From positions 2,542,001 to 2,606,000 of the forward strand of contig NZ_CP159253.1 of the NCBI RefSeq assembly GCF_040438645.1: a DNA stretch of 64,000 nucleotides, read 5' to 3'. Shown in pieces: positions 50,364-62,251 of the stretch; positions within the stretch are counted from its first letter, which is position 1, and each line of letters begins with the position of its first letter. Origin of the DNA: Mesorhizobium sp. WSM2240. Lineage in GTDB: Bacteria; Pseudomonadota; Alphaproteobacteria; Rhizobiales; Rhizobiaceae. A program made the position numbers and the translations under genes. The notes beneath the pieces were generated by a model. It worked only from the letters and a program-made list of their open reading frames with translations. It had not been told where the DNA came from and ran no database searches.

Positions 50364-52641
50364 TATCGACCTTTTCAGTTTCTCGTTCGGCCGCGCCGCT
50401 GTCCGGCGACAGCGCTGCGCTTTCAGGTGCGGTGGGCAAAAGCATGGTGATCATTGCGCCGCGTCCGTCATGGAAGTCTGGCGGCGCATCGTGCAGTTCC
50501 AGCCGGCCGCCATGGTCCTCCACTATCTTTTTGACGATGGCGAGGCCGAGCCCGGTCCCCTTTTCACGCGTCGTCATATAGGGCTCCAGCAGGCGCTGGC
50601 GATTTTCGCGCGGCAATCCCTTGCCGTTGTCGATGACATCGACGCGGATCATCCTGCCTTCTCGCCGGGCCTTGATCCTTATCGCGCCCGCCCGCCCGTT
50701 TTCGCGCTCGGCTGCCTCGATCGCCTCGGCCGCGTTCTTGATGACATTGCCGAAAGCCTGCGACATAAGCCGGCTGTCGAACTTGCCCTTGAGCGGCTCA
50801 TTGCCGAAATCGCGCTCGAAGGCGATGTCGGAGCGGCTGACCTCGATGAGGAACGACGCCTCTCGCAACGGCTCGCGCAGGTCCATGATCGTCATATCCG
50901 GCTTCGGCATGCGGGCGAAGGCCGAAAATTCATCGACCATGCGGCCGATGTCGCCGACCTGCCGGATGATGGTGTCGGTGCACTGGTCGAAAACCTCGCG
51001 GTCCTCGGTGATGACCTTGCCGTAGCGGCGCTTGATGCGCTCGGCCGAAAGCTGGATCGGGGTCAGCGGGTTCTTGATCTCGTGGGCAATGCGTCGCGCC
51101 ACATCCGCCCAAGCCGAGGTGCGCTGCGCCTGCACCAGGTCGGTGATGTCGTCGATCGTCACCACATAGGATTTTTCATCATCCGCGGTTTCGCCGGCCT
51201 CGACCGTAACCTGGACGTTGAAGGTTCGCTCGGCGCCGGCGCGGTAGAAGGTCACCTGTTCGCGATAGACCGGCCTGCCGGACTTGCGCCCGATCTCGAA
51301 GACGCGCCCGACCTGCGGCAGCAGCGTCGACAGGTTCTGGCCGACCGAAGTTTTCGCCGAAAGCGCCAGCATGGTTTCGGCCGAGCGGTTGACGATGGTG
51401 ACGATGCCGTAGGGATCGACACCGATGACGCCGGCGGTGACGCCGGCAAGCACGGCCTCGGAAAAGCGCCGGCGCTCGTCGACCAGGTCCTTGGCGGCGA
51501 GGATCTCGTTGCGCTGCGATTTCAACTGCAGCAGCATCTTGTTGAAGGTGTCGCCGAGCGAGGCGACATCGCCGTCCGAAGGCCGGACCGGTACGGCAAC
51601 GTCGAGATTGCCTGTCGCGACCTCGTCGGCCGCTCCGATGAGCTGGCGGATAGGCCTGACCAGCCGGTCGGCGACCGCGATGCCGGTCCATATCGCCGAT
51701 AGCACGATGACCAGCGTCAGCCCGAGATAAAGCAGCGCGAAAGCCACCTGCGTGGTGCGGCGGTTGGCTTCCAACCCCCGATAGGCGTCGGTATTGGCCG
51801 TAACGATCTGGCGGGCTCGGATCACTTCCGGGTCGACCAGCCGGATCGTGTAGAGATAGACGTCCGGGATTTCCCTCAGCTTCACGACAGCGCCGACAAT
51901 ATTGCGTGTCCGCGGCTCGATCAGCACTGGCCGCCCGTTCTGGGCATCCTGCACAGCACCCGCTGGCGGCTCCGGCATGGTGAAATCGGCTGCCGTCTCC
52001 GCACTCATGATGAATGATCCATCGTCGCGGATAAGCGCTGCGTGTGCGAGCGCCCGGCCTACCGCCTGCTGGCTCATGAAATTGCGGAAGCCGGTGCGGT
52101 CGAGATTGTAGAGGGTGCGGGCATTGTCCAGATCGTAGGCCATGGACAGCGTCGTCCCCTGCAGATTGCGGGCGTTCTCCTGCACATAGGCTTCGGCGAT
52201 CGACAGCGACGAATTGACGATCGTCTTGGTTCGGATCTCGAACCAGCGGTCGAGCCCGATATCGAGCGTAATCGACGCGATGACCGCAACCAGAATGGCC
52301 GGCAGCGCCGCCACAAGCGAGAACATGGCGACGATGCGCACATGCAGCCGCGATGCCGCCTTGCCGCGCCGGCGCGCCGCCAGAACACGGTGTACCTCGC
52401 GGCCGATCAACGCGATCAGGAAGAGGATGAAAGCGGCGTTGATGCCGATGATCAGCGCCAGCGTGGTGGCGTCGTCGGGTTCGATCGGCGTCGCGCCGAC
52501 CAGAATTGCGAACGAGATCGCGGCCGTGGCAAGCGAACCCACGACGGCCACGATTCCCGGCAGCGCCAGCAGACGGCGGCCGTCGAGCGACCCGGCTTGC
52601 GAAAAAAGCCGTGTGGTTGCAGGTGATGCCGGAATCGCCAT
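50353..52641 (-). CDS. ntrY: Sensor histidine kinase NtrY
   Basis: NtrY is the membrane sensor of the NtrYX system. The 762-residue protein has several N-terminal membrane helices (ALPGIVAVVGSLATAAISFAILVGA; TLALIIGINAAFILFLIALIG). A periplasmic sensor region, another helix (FALLYLGLTLVIVLSAIWTGI) and a HAMP linker follow. A PAS domain comes next (GVTAGVIGVDPYGIVTIVNRSAETMLALS), then a kinase core with [25 protein letters not shown] (phosphohistidine) and NKGKGLP-type ATP site (DVIDNGKGLPRENRQRL; EKGTGLGLAIVKKIVEDHGG). It overlaps ntrX by 11 bp. A RIME-like repeat lies in its upstream gap. Confidence 0.96.
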   Translation of the reverse strand: MAIPASPATTRLFSQAGSLDGRRLLALPGIVAVVGSLATAAISFAILVGATPIEPDDATTLALIIGINAAFILFLIALIGREVHRVLAARRRGKAASRLHVRIVAMFSLVAALPAILVAVIASITLDIGLDRWFEIRTKTIVNSSLSIAEAYVQENARNLQGTTLSMAYDLDNARTLYNLDRTGFRNFMSQQAVGRALAHAALIRDDGSFIMSAETAADFTMPEPPAGAVQDAQNGRPVLIEPRTRNIVGAVVKLREIPDVYLYTIRLVDPEVIRARQIVTANTDAYRGLEANRRTTQVAFALLYLGLTLVIVLSAIWTGIAVADRLVRPIRQLIGAADEVATGNLDVAVPVRPSDGDVASLGDTFNKMLLQLKSQRNEILAAKDLVDERRRFSEAVLAGVTAGVIGVDPYGIVTIVNRSAETMLALSAKTSVGQNLSTLLPQVGRVFEIGRKSGRPVYREQVTFYRAGAERTFNVQVTVEAGETADDEKSYVVTIDDITDLVQAQRTSAWADVARRIAHEIKNPLTPIQLSAERIKRRYGKVITEDREVFDQCTDTIIRQVGDIGRMVDEFSAFARMPKPDMTIMDLREPLREASFLIEVSRSDIAFERDFGNEPLKGKFDSRLMSQAFGNVIKNAAEAIEAAERENGRAGAIRIKARREGRMIRVDVIDNGKGLPRENRQRLLEPYMTTREKGTGLGLAIVKKIVEDHGGRLELHDAPPDFHDGRGAMITMLLPTAPESAALSPDSGAAERETEKVDNGV

Positions 52642-52741
52642 GTGTGCAGTGGAGCCTCGTTTGCGTTGGATGTATGCAACGCATTGTGGCGATTATGCAA
52701 CAAAATGGCCGTGAGCGGAAATGTTTGACGTTACGCCGGAG

Positions 52742-52786
52742 TGCATGATCCCGAACCGAAGGTCCGCGTAGCGTACAAGATCACGC
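52742..52786. repeat. Degenerate RIME-like repeat between ntrC and ntrY
   Basis: GTGCATGATCCCGAA at the left and CAAGATCACGC at the right resemble the two halves of a rhizobial intergenic mosaic element; the core is diverged. It lies in the 191-bp gap of an otherwise tightly packed ntrBC-ntrYX series. Confidence 0.55.
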
Positions 52787-52832
52787 AGCTAAACAAACTG
52801 GAGCCATCCTCGCCCATCGGATGGCGCGGAAC

Positions 52833-54286
<1,454 letters not shown>

Positions 54287-54287
<1 letters not shown>

Positions 54288-55426
54288 TACGAGGCTCCCT
54301 GGCTGTCGCCTTCATGCGGAATGGACATTTCCTTCCACGCCGGCATCAGGATGCGGAAGGTCGTGCCGCGCGATGTGGAATCGCATTCGATGATGCCGCC
54401 ATGCTCGCCAACGATCTTGGCGACCAGCGCCAGGCCAAGGCCGGAACCGTTCGGCTTGGTCGTGATGAACGGATCGAACAGGATCGGCAGTATGTCTTCC
54501 GGAACGCCGGGCCCGTTGTCGTGCACGCAAAATTCGAGCGGCAGCGAAACGCGATCCTGCGAACCCGGAGCCGAGACGCGGATGCCGGGCCGGAACGCGG
54601 TCGACAGCGAAATCTCGCTGGTCGGCTGGTTGCCGGCCGCCTCAGCGGCGTTCTTCACCAGGTTCAGGAACACCTGTACGAGCTGATCCCGGTTCGCGAA
54701 TACCGAAGGCAATGATGGATCATAATCCTCGAAGATCTTGATCCGGCTTGCAAAACCGTTCTTCGCGATCGCCTTCACATGGTCCAGCACCACGTGGATG
54801 TTGACGGGATAGCGGTCGATCGGCCTCTCGTCGGAAAACACTTCCATACGGTCGACAAGCGAAACGATGCGATCGGTTTCATCGGTGATCAGCCTCGTCA
54901 GAGCGCGATCTTCGTCCGGCACCACCGTCTCCAGAAGCTGGGCCGCGCCGCGAATGCCCGACAGCGGGTTCTTGATCTCGTGCGCCAGCATGGCCGCCAA
55001 CCCCGTCACGGAGCGCGCCGCGCCGCGATGCGTCATCTGGCGGTCGATCTTGTCGGCCATCGAGCGTTCCTGGAACATCACCACGACCGAACCAGGCAAT
55101 TCGGGAACCGGCGCGACATAGAGGTCGACGATCCGTTCGACGCCGAGACGAGGCGAGGATATGTCGACGCGGTACTCATTGACCGGCGCGCCGCGCTCGC
55201 GGACCTGCTCGACCAGGGCGAGGATCGGGCTGCCGAACGGCACGAAGCGCGCCAGCGTGTTGCGGGCAAGCATGGCCGCGCTCGACCGGAAAAAGTCCTC
55301 GGCGTCGGCATTGGCGTAGCTGATCAGGCCGTCGGCGTTGATCATGATGACCGGACGGCGGATCGTGTTCAGCACGATCTCCGCCGCCGAAGGCTCGTCC
55401 ACGACTGAGGCTGCTGGCAGGTTCAT
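54287..55426 (-). CDS. ntrB: Nitrogen sensor histidine kinase NtrB
   Basis: NtrB is the cytoplasmic kinase/phosphatase that, with PII protein, sets NtrC phosphorylation. The 379-residue protein has an N-terminal PAS domain ([26 protein letters not shown]) and the kinase core [25 protein letters not shown] with phosphohistidine. ATP-binding boxes are [29 protein letters not shown] and [20 protein letters not shown]. No membrane helices are present. The start at 55426 overlaps the dusB stop (TCATG on the plus strand), so the two are in one unit. This dusB-ntrB-ntrC order is typical of alphaproteobacteria. Confidence 0.96.
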
Positions 55427-56451
55427 GCGGCGCTCCTCGCGGCTTCGGTTTGCCACAGTGTGGTCAGGGCTTCCCTCAGCGCGGCAATGACCTGTGCCGG
55501 CTCGAAGGACGACAGAACGGTCCGCCGAAGCTCCGCCGGCACACCGTCCGCATGGCAGTCGAGATACCAGCCGAGATGTTTTCGCGCCTGGCGCAGCCCA
55601 CTCTCGACGCCGTACAGCGCCAGCATGTCTTCGTAATGGGCGACGGCATAGTCGGCGATGTCGCCGGCCGTCAGCGGCACGCCCGGCGCATCCGAACCTG
55701 CAGCACCGTGTGCGATCGAACCCGCCATCCAAGGCGCGCCATAGCTTGCCCGGCCGACCATCACCGCATCGGCGCCGGAGAGCTTCAGGATTTCCCTTGC
55801 ATCGGCCAGCGAGCCGACATCGCCATTGGCGACGACGGGTATCGAAACCGCCTCCTTGACGCGCGCTATCGCTCGCCAGTCGGCCTTACCCTGGTAAAAC
55901 TGGCAGCGCGTGCGGCCGTGCACCGTCACCATCCTGACGCCGGCCTGCTCCGCCCGCCGCGCGAGGAGCGGCGCGTTCAGCGCGCTTTCATCCCAGCCGA
56001 GCCGCATCTTGACCGTCACCGGCACTTCGACCGCGCCGAGCACCGCCTCGATCAGCCCCAGCGCGTGGTCGAGATCGCGCATCAGCGCCGATCCGGCATA
56101 GCCGCCCGTCACCTTCTTGGCCGGGCAGCCCATATTGATGTCGATGATGTCGGCGCCCTCGCCCGCCGAGATCCTTGCGCCTTCCGCCATATGCGCGGCT
56201 TCGCGGCCGGCAAGCTGGACCATGTGCACGGGCAGGCCGGAGTGGCGGACCCGCCGCGCGGATGCGGCATGGCCCTTGGCCAGTTCTCCGCTGGCGACCA
56301 TTTCCGAGACGACCAGCCCTGCGCCATGTGCATAGGCGCGCGTGCGGAACGCTTCGTCGGTGATGCCCGACATCGGCGCCAGAAACACCCGGTTGCGGAT
56401 GATTACGCCGCCGATTTCGAGCGGACTGGCCAGATTGCTCAATTCAGGCAT
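55423..56451 (-). CDS. dusB: tRNA-dihydrouridine synthase DusB (NifR3)
   Basis: DusB reduces uridines in the tRNA D-loop with FMN. The 342-residue protein shows [34 protein letters not shown] and [20 protein letters not shown]. The catalytic [23 protein letters not shown] has the active cysteine, and [21 protein letters not shown] follows. It was long called nifR3 in nitrogen-regulated operons. The ATG at 56451 starts [15 protein letters not shown]. It overlaps ntrB by 4 bp and is likely the first gene of the dusB-ntrB-ntrC operon. Confidence 0.95.
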   Translation of the reverse strand: MPELSNLASPLEIGGVIIRNRVFLAPMSGITDEAFRTRAYAHGAGLVVSEMVASGELAKGHAASARRVRHSGLPVHMVQLAGREAAHMAEGARISAGEGADIIDINMGCPAKKVTGGYAGSALMRDLDHALGLIEAVLGAVEVPVTVKMRLGWDESALNAPLLARRAEQAGVRMVTVHGRTRCQFYQGKADWRAIARVKEAVSIPVVANGDVGSLADAREILKLSGADAVMVGRASYGAPWMAGSIAHGAAGSDAPGVPLTAGDIADYAVAHYEDMLALYGVESGLRQARKHLGWYLDCHADGVPAELRRTVLSSFEPAQVIAALREALTTLWQTEAARSAA

Positions 56452-56579
56452 GCACAAAAACAAAGCACCTTTTCACGCTGCTCAATCCCTAGACATTTTG
56501 AACGTCGCGCGCAACCGCCCGATGGGCCGAAATCGTCGCAGAACCGGGAAATTGCTGGTCATCGCCACGGCCTGCGACT

Positions 56580-57821
56580 ATGCGTCTCGTCATGGAGAAG
56601 AGTTCCGACAGCCCGGCCGAGCACATTGACGGCCCCGTCGCCGTGGTCATTGTGGCGGCGGGCCGGGGCGAGCGCGCCGGCCAGTCCGACGGCCCCAAAC
56701 AGTACCGGAGTATTGGCGGGCGCACCGTCATCGCACGCACGCTCGACGCCTTCCTCGCGCATCCCGATATCGGTCCGATCGTGGTGGCTGTCCATGCCGA
56801 CGACGAGGCGCTGTTTCGCGCAGCCGCCGGCGAAGCGGGCGAACGGGTCATGGTGGTGCATGGCGGCGCGACGCGGCAGGATTCGACGCGCCTCGGCCTG
56901 CTCGCCCTGCAGGAAAAATCGCCGGGCGCGGTGCTGATCCATGACGGCGCGCGGCCTTTCGTCGACACCGAGACCATCGACCGCGTCATCCTAGCCATCG
57001 ACGCCGGCCATGGCGCGGTGCCGGCTCTGCCGGTTTCCGACACGCTGAAGAAGGAAGCCCCGGACGGCACGGTGTCCGAAACCGTGCCGCGCGCCGGCCT
57101 TCATGCCGCGCAGACGCCGCAGGGCTTTCCCTTCGGCCCGATCTTCGCCGCCCACCAGAAGGCTTTTGAGGCGGGCGTCGCCGATTTCACCGACGATGCG
57201 GCGATCGCCGAATCGGCCGGCATTCCGGTTCGCATCGTTCCCGGTTCCCCCGACAATCTGAAGCTCACCTGGGCCAGGGACATTGCTATGGCCGATCAGC
57301 GCCTCACCGGATCCAGAAGCGTCTTTCCCGATGTCCGCACCGGCAACGGCTACGACGTGCATTCCTTCGAACCGGGAAACAGCGTGACGCTGTGCGGTAT
57401 CGCAATCCCGCATCACCAGAAGCTTTCGGGCCATTCCGACGCCGATGTCGGCCTGCACGCGCTGACAGACGCGCTTCTGGCCACTTGCGGCGCCGGCGAC
57501 ATAGGCACGCACTTTCCACCCTCCGATCCGCAATGGAAGGGCGCGGCCTCGCGAATCTTCGTCGAACACGCCGCAATGATCGTGCGCGCCAAGCGTGGGC
57601 GCATCGCCAATGCCGACATCACGCTGATTTGCGAGTCGCCCCGCATCGGCCCCCATCGGGAAGCCATGACGGAGGCGCTCGCGACAATGCTCGGCATCGA
57701 CCGGTCACGGATTTCGGTGAAGGCCACGACCAACGAGAAACTCGGCTTCATCGGCCGCGAGGAAGGTATTGCGGCGATCGCGACGGCGACCGTCGCCTAT
57801 CCTGGGGAACTGCCCGAATGA
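56580..57821 (+). CDS. ispDF: Bifunctional IspD/IspF isoprenoid enzyme
   Basis: This encodes two steps of the non-mevalonate isoprenoid pathway: MEP cytidylyltransferase (IspD) and MECDP synthase (IspF). The 413-residue protein begins with an IspD domain ([30 protein letters not shown], the CTP-binding loop). It continues to an IspF domain after about residue 245 with [12 protein letters not shown] and [40 protein letters not shown], which contain metal ligands. The fusion is common in alphaproteobacteria. No good ribosome site precedes either ATG (56580 or 56592); the first is reported. It overlaps the cinA-like gene by ATGA. Confidence 0.96.
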   Translation: MRLVMEKSSDSPAEHIDGPVAVVIVAAGRGERAGQSDGPKQYRSIGGRTVIARTLDAFLAHPDIGPIVVAVHADDEALFRAAAGEAGERVMVVHGGATRQDSTRLGLLALQEKSPGAVLIHDGARPFVDTETIDRVILAIDAGHGAVPALPVSDTLKKEAPDGTVSETVPRAGLHAAQTPQGFPFGPIFAAHQKAFEAGVADFTDDAAIAESAGIPVRIVPGSPDNLKLTWARDIAMADQRLTGSRSVFPDVRTGNGYDVHSFEPGNSVTLCGIAIPHHQKLSGHSDADVGLHALTDALLATCGAGDIGTHFPPSDPQWKGAASRIFVEHAAMIVRAKRGRIANADITLICESPRIGPHREAMTEALATMLGIDRSRISVKATTNEKLGFIGREEGIAAIATATVAYPGELPE

Positions 57822-58315
57822 GCACTACGGAGCCCCTCGCCCGCGCCGTGCTCGACGCCTGCACGCAGCGCGGCATTATGCTCGCCACCGCCGAAAGCTG
57901 CACCGGCGGCATGATCGCCGCCGCGCTCACCGACATCGCCGGGTCGTCAGCGGTGGTCGACCGCGGCTTCGTCACCTATTCCAACGCCGCCAAGATGGAG
58001 ATGCTGGGCGTGTCCGTCGTCACCCTCGACGTCTACGGGGCTGTGTCCGCGGAAACGGCGCTCGAAATGGCCGTCGGCGCGATCGCAAGCTCGCGGGCGG
58101 GCATCGCCCTTTCGGTGACCGGCATTGCCGGGCCAGACGGCGGCTCGGCGGATAAACCCGTCGGGCTGGTATGGTTCGGGCTCGCGATGAAGGGCGCCGA
58201 GCCGAGAACCGCGCAGCGAACCTTCGAAAATCGCGGCCGCGATTTCATCCGGCGCGAATCTGTGCGGACAGCGTTGGAGATGGCGCTGAAGGCGCTTCAG
58301 AAAGCGCCTCGCTAG
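57818..58315 (+). CDS. CinA C-terminal family protein (NMN amidohydrolase-like)
   Basis: The 165-residue product is the stand-alone CinA C-terminal domain, equivalent to PncC. It shows [38 protein letters not shown] with the catalytic serine, [17 protein letters not shown] and [13 protein letters not shown]. PncC deamidates nicotinamide mononucleotide in NAD recycling. The ATG at 57818 overlaps the ispDF stop (ATGA), and translation is likely coupled. Its end overlaps the COQ10-like gene on the other strand by 4 bp. Confidence 0.92.
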   Translation: MSTTEPLARAVLDACTQRGIMLATAESCTGGMIAAALTDIAGSSAVVDRGFVTYSNAAKMEMLGVSVVTLDVYGAVSAETALEMAVGAIASSRAGIALSVTGIAGPDGGSADKPVGLVWFGLAMKGAEPRTAQRTFENRGRDFIRRESVRTALEMALKALQKAPR

Positions 58316-58770
58316 GCTGCTGCATGCCCGTAAATCGCGTCGGCGCGCCGCTCGAAGGCCTCGGAGAACGTGTGGAACGCGCGATCGAACATCGCGCCCA
58401 TCATCGCGCCGAGTATCCGGCTCTTGAACTCGTAATCGATCGAGAAGACCACGTTGGAGTGGCCGCTGCCGGCCGGCTCGAAGCGCCAGATATTGGTGAG
58501 ATAGCGGAACGGCCCGTCGACATATTTCACTTCGATGACGTTATCGTCCGGCTTCAAATGCACCTGGCTGGTGAAAGTCTCGCGGATTGCCTTGTAGCCA
58601 ACCGTCATGTCGGCGAGCAGCATAGTGCGGCCGTCGCGCTCCCGGCGCGAGCGCACCGAAAGCGCTTCGCAGAGCGGCAGAAACTCCGGATATTTTTCCA
58701 CGTCGGCAACCAGCGCGAACATCTCGTCCGGAGTATGGTCCACCCGTCTGGTTGTTTCGAATTTCGGCAT
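58312..58770 (-). CDS. COQ10/RatA-type SRPBCC protein
   Basis: The 152-residue SRPBCC-fold protein has DEMFALVADVEKYPEFLPLCEALSV, FTSQVHLKPDDNVIEVKYVDGPFRYLTNIWRF and IDYEFKSRILGAMMGAMFDRAF. This pattern fits COQ10 (coenzyme Q-binding protein) and the bacterial RatA family. RatA was described as a ribosome-association toxin in E. coli, but the alphaproteobacterial homologues are generally considered ubiquinone-binding, so no toxin role is assumed. It is located 12 bp downstream of lipA. Confidence 0.9.
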   Translation of the reverse strand: MPKFETTRRVDHTPDEMFALVADVEKYPEFLPLCEALSVRSRRERDGRTMLLADMTVGYKAIRETFTSQVHLKPDDNVIEVKYVDGPFRYLTNIWRFEPAGSGHSNVVFSIDYEFKSRILGAMMGAMFDRAFHTFSEAFERRADAIYGHAAA

Positions 58771-58782
58771 GAATCTGGGTAG

Positions 58783-59748
58783 TTACGCGGATTTGCTCAG
58801 GAAAGCTTCGCGCGCGGCGCGAAGTTTTGCGAAGTCGTCCCCGGCATGGTGCGAGGAGCGGGTCAGCGGGCTCGATGCGACCAGCAGGAAGCCTTTCGAC
58901 TTGCCGATCGTCTCGTAGGATTTGAACTCTTCCGGCGTGACGAATTTCTTCACCGGATGGTGCTTTTTCGTCGGCTGGAGATATTGGCCGATCGTCATGA
59001 AGTCGACATCGGCCGAGCGGAGATCGTCCATCAACTGCAGGATTTCGTTCCGCTCTTCGCCAAGCCCCACCATGATGCCGGATTTGGTGAAGATCGACGG
59101 ATCAAGCTCCTTGACCCGTTGCAGCAGTCTGATCGAGTGAAAGTAGCGCGCGCCGGGCCGCACCGTCAGGTAGTTTGACGGCACCGTTTCGAGATTGTGG
59201 TTGAACACGTCCGGCTTGGCCGCCACGACGATCTCCAGTGCGCCATCCTTGCGCAAAAAGTCCGGCGTCAGGATCTCGATCGTCGTCTGCGGCGTCGCGG
59301 CGCGGATAGCGTGGATGACGTCGGCAAAATGCTGCGCGCCGCCATCGTCGAGATCGTCGCGGTCGACCGAGGTGATGACGACGTGGCTGAGGCCCATTTG
59401 CTTCACTGCCTTGGCGACGCTGTCCGGCTCGTTCAGGTCGAGCGCCGTCGGTCGCCCCGTTGAGACGTTGCAGAAGGCGCAGGCGCGGGTGCAGATCTCG
59501 CCCATGATCATGAAGGTGGCGTGCTTCTTTTCCCAGCACTCGCCGATATTCGGGCAGCCGGCCTCCTCGCAGACAGTCACCAGCTTGTGCGACTTCACGA
59601 TCTCGCGCGTTTCGGCATAGCCTTTGGAGGTCGGCGCCTTGACCCGGATCCAGTCCGGCTTGCGCAGCACCTCCTGGTCCGGCCGGTGCGCCTTTTCAGG
59701 GTGCCTCAGGCGCGGCGCGCTGGAAATCGTGTCGAGTACGGTGACCAT
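58783..59748 (-). CDS. lipA: Lipoyl synthase
   Basis: LipA inserts sulfur into octanoyl groups on PDH/OGDH subunits, making the lipoyl cofactor. The 321-residue radical-SAM enzyme shows the auxiliary cluster [13 protein letters not shown], the radical-SAM triad [10 protein letters not shown] and the C-terminal motif [12 protein letters not shown] with the RSSxxA serine. It is in the same direction as lpdA, pdhC and pdhB, all of which work on lipoylated PDH. A GlsB-type gene intervenes with a 4-bp gap. Confidence 0.97.
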   Translation of the reverse strand: MVTVLDTISSAPRLRHPEKAHRPDQEVLRKPDWIRVKAPTSKGYAETREIVKSHKLVTVCEEAGCPNIGECWEKKHATFMIMGEICTRACAFCNVSTGRPTALDLNEPDSVAKAVKQMGLSHVVITSVDRDDLDDGGAQHFADVIHAIRAATPQTTIEILTPDFLRKDGALEIVVAAKPDVFNHNLETVPSNYLTVRPGARYFHSIRLLQRVKELDPSIFTKSGIMVGLGEERNEILQLMDDLRSADVDFMTIGQYLQPTKKHHPVKKFVTPEEFKSYETIGKSKGFLLVASSPLTRSSHHAGDDFAKLRAAREAFLSKSA

Positions 59749-59752
59749 TTCT

Positions 59753-60037
59753 TCAGTTCACTCCGCTCGCCTTTGCGCGCCCGAAAATCCACAGCAACAG
59801 AACCGCGCCGGCGACAGCCACGATCAGGTTTCCGAGGAAGCCCTGGTATTGGATGTTGAGCAGCCCTGCGAGCGTGCCTCCGACGAAGGAGCCGGCAATG
59901 CCGACCAGTATGTTGGTAAGCAGCCCGTGGTTGCGGCTCATCGCCTTTTCGGCGACGTAGCCGGCAAGAAAGCCGATCAGAAGCATGCCGAAAAAGCCGA
60001 CGCCCGGCATGCCCATTATACCGACGCTCTGTTCCAT
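59753..60037 (-). CDS. GlsB/YeaQ/YmgE-family membrane protein
   Basis: This 94-residue protein has three membrane helices and the transglycosylase-associated-protein pattern [44 protein letters not shown]...[22 protein letters not shown]. YeaQ/GlsB members are small stress-related inner-membrane proteins with no defined enzyme activity. Two tandem ATGs occur; the second (60037) has AGGAG six bases upstream and is chosen. It lies between lipA and lpdA on the same strand. Confidence 0.88.
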   Translation of the reverse strand: MEQSVGIMGMPGVGFFGMLLIGFLAGYVAEKAMSRNHGLLTNILVGIAGSFVGGTLAGLLNIQYQGFLGNLIVAVAGAVLLLWIFGRAKASGVN

Positions 60038-60093
60038 CATCCGCTCCTGTGCCGCTCAGCCAGAACCCGCATATATGTCAGATCGACCTGCCG

Positions 60094-60117
60094 AAACAGC
60101 CCTGCCGCCGGCAGGCT
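60094..60117 (-). terminator. Possible terminator after lpdA
   Basis: On the minus strand AGCCTGCC (60117-60110) pairs with GGCAGGGCT (60106-60098) with one bulge, followed by GTTTCGG. The stem begins 2 bp past the lpdA stop codon. The T-run is only three bases, so termination may be partial. Confidence 0.45.
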
Positions 60118-60118
60118 G

Positions 60119-61564
60119 TCATGCGTTCAGCGCGCGGCCGTAGGCGTCGAGCACGCTTTCCTTCATCATTTCCGACAGTGTCGGGTGCGGGAAGATCGAG
60201 TGCATCAGCTCTTCCTCGGTGGTTTCGAGGTTCATCGCCACGACGAAACCCTGGATGAGTTCGGTGACTTCGGCGCCCACCATATGCGCTCCCAGAAGCT
60301 GCCCCGTCTTCTTGTCGAATATGGTCTTCACCATGCCCTGGTCCTCGCCGAGCGCGATCGCTTTGCCGTTGGCGACGAAGGGAAAGCGGCCGACGCGAAT
60401 GTCGCGGCCCTCGGCCTTTGCCTTAGCTTCCGTCAAGCCGACCGATGCGACCTGAGGATTGCAGTAGGTGCAGCCCGGGATCTTCAGCTTGTCCATCGGG
60501 TGGACGTTCGGCAGGCCGGCGATCTTTTCGACGCAGATCACCGCCTCGTGCTCGGCCTTGTGGGCGAGCATGGGCGGACCGGCGACGTCGCCGATGGCGT
60601 AAAGTCCTGGCACATTGGTCTTGCAGTAGTCGTCGATGAGCACCGTGCCGCGGTCGATCTTGACGCCCAGCGCCTCCAGCCCGAGATTTTCGACATTGCC
60701 CTGCACGCCTACCGCTGAAATCAGCCGGTCGGCGGTGATTTTTTCCACCTTGCCATCCTTCATCTCGACATGGGCGGTGATCGAATTCGCCCCCTTCTCG
60801 ACCTTGGTGACCTTGGCCTCGAGGATGATCTTCATGCCCTGCTTTTCGAACTGCTTCTTGGCGAAAGCGGAGATTTCCGCGTCCTCGACCGGCATCACGG
60901 CCGGCAGCAGTTCGACAACCGTCACCTCCACGCCCATCGTGCGGTAGAAGGAGGCGAACTCGATGCCGATCGCGCCCGACCCCATCACCAGCAGCGATTT
61001 CGGCATTTCGGGCGGCACCATCGCCTCGAAATAGGTCCAGATCAGCTTGCCGTCCGGCTCAATGCCGGGCAGCGCGCGCGGCCTCGCGCCGGTCGCCAGG
61101 ATGATGTGCTTTGCAGTGTAGGTGCCCTCGCCCTTGGTGTTCTTGGGCAGCGGCGCCTGCGGCTCCATCGGCTTTTTCGACGATTTCCCCACGACGATCT
61201 CGTTGGGCTTGGTGAGTTTCGCCTCGCCCCAGATCACGTCGACCTTATTTTTCTTCATCAGGAAGCCGACGCCGCCATTCATGCGCTGCGCAATCCCGCG
61301 CGAGCGGTCGACGATCGCCTTCAGGTCCGGCGTAACCTTGCCCTCGATCTTGAGGCCGTAATTCTTCGCATGCTCGGCATAGTGGAAGATCTCGGCCGAG
61401 CGCAGCAGCGCCTTGGTCGGGATGCAGCCCCAGTTGGAGCATATGCCGGCCAGATGCTCGCGCTCGACGATCGCGGTCTTGAGGCCGAGTTGCGCCGCGC
61501 GGATTGCCGCTACATAGCCGCCGGGACCCGAACCGATGATGATGACGTCGTAGGTCTCGGCCAT
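60119..61564 (-). CDS. lpdA: Dihydrolipoyl dehydrogenase (E3)
   Basis: Lpd re-oxidises dihydrolipoyl groups of the PDH complex using FAD and NAD+. The 481-residue protein has MAETYDVIIIGSGPGGYVAAIRAAQLGL (FAD fold), GICSNWGCIPTKALLRSAE with the redox disulfide, LLVMGSGAIGIEFASFY (NAD fold), GLYAIGDVAGPPMLAHKAEHEA and a terminal EELMHSIFPHPTLSE catalytic histidine. The start at 61564 follows AGGAGAG. An SGNH hydrolase gene sits between it and pdhC. Confidence 0.97.
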   Translation of the reverse strand: MAETYDVIIIGSGPGGYVAAIRAAQLGLKTAIVEREHLAGICSNWGCIPTKALLRSAEIFHYAEHAKNYGLKIEGKVTPDLKAIVDRSRGIAQRMNGGVGFLMKKNKVDVIWGEAKLTKPNEIVVGKSSKKPMEPQAPLPKNTKGEGTYTAKHIILATGARPRALPGIEPDGKLIWTYFEAMVPPEMPKSLLVMGSGAIGIEFASFYRTMGVEVTVVELLPAVMPVEDAEISAFAKKQFEKQGMKIILEAKVTKVEKGANSITAHVEMKDGKVEKITADRLISAVGVQGNVENLGLEALGVKIDRGTVLIDDYCKTNVPGLYAIGDVAGPPMLAHKAEHEAVICVEKIAGLPNVHPMDKLKIPGCTYCNPQVASVGLTEAKAKAEGRDIRVGRFPFVANGKAIALGEDQGMVKTIFDKKTGQLLGAHMVGAEVTELIQGFVVAMNLETTEEELMHSIFPHPTLSEMMKESVLDAYGRALNA

Positions 61565-61581
61565 GGCTCTCTCCTGAAAAA

Positions 61582-62220
61582 TCAAATTGCGAGCATCACG
61601 CGCACCACGGGCGCGAGCGCTTCGCCAATCCTGCGCGTGTTCTCGGCGTCGAGATGCACGCCGTCGAGCGGCGTGGTTTCGGCGACGGAACCCGCATCGA
61701 AAAAGCCGCAGCCGACTTCGTCGGCCAATGCGGCATACATGCCGGCCAGTTCGCGGGAGGCGGCGTCGCCGCCGGCGAACATGCCGGAAAATTCGGCGTT
61801 GTCAGTGCGGCTGACCGGCGGCGGCGAAACGAGCAGGATCTCGGGCGCTTCCGCATCGAGCGGATAGGCGTGGCCGCGCACGATATTCACCAGCCTGCCC
61901 ATGCCCTGCTTGGCCGCCAGCGGATTGCCGTGGATCCAGGGCTTCATGTCGTTCGAACCGAGCATGATGATGATCACGTCGATCGGCGAATGCGTGCCGA
62001 GCAGTGTCGGCAGCGTCCGCGCGCCGTTGCGATCCTCTCCGGCGACATTGTCGTCGAAGGCAGTGGTGCGGCCGTTCAGCCCCTCGGCGATGACCTGCAC
62101 GCCCGCTCTGAGTTCCGCCTGCAGCACGCTCGGCCAGCGGTCTTCCAGCGGATGGCGGCCGGGACCGACCGCGTTGTAGCCCCATGTGAGCGAATCGCCG
62201 TAGCAGAGGACGGTTTTCAT
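61582..62220 (-). CDS. SGNH/GDSL-family hydrolase
   Basis: The 212-residue protein shows the four SGNH blocks: VLCYGDSLTWGYNAV (nucleophile serine), VIAEGLNGRTTAFDD, VIIIMLGSNDMKPWIHGN and the C-terminal PLDGVHLDAENTRRIG (Asp-x-x-His equivalent). Such proteins are esterases or acyl hydrolases; this one is close to arylesterase/lysophospholipase types. It has no signal peptide and lies between pdhC and lpdA, with a short palindrome between it and pdhC. A catalytic link to PDH is not implied. Confidence 0.88.
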   Translation of the reverse strand: MKTVLCYGDSLTWGYNAVGPGRHPLEDRWPSVLQAELRAGVQVIAEGLNGRTTAFDDNVAGEDRNGARTLPTLLGTHSPIDVIIIMLGSNDMKPWIHGNPLAAKQGMGRLVNIVRGHAYPLDAEAPEILLVSPPPVSRTDNAEFSGMFAGGDAASRELAGMYAALADEVGCGFFDAGSVAETTPLDGVHLDAENTRRIGEALAPVVRVMLAI

Positions 62221-62251
62221 GGATGCGCCTTTTCGACTTTCCCGTCGCGCC

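Noticed and set aside
58312..58770. RatA toxin of a RatAB system
   Set aside because: No RatB-like partner gene is adjacent, and alphaproteobacterial members fit the COQ10 ubiquinone-binding group better.
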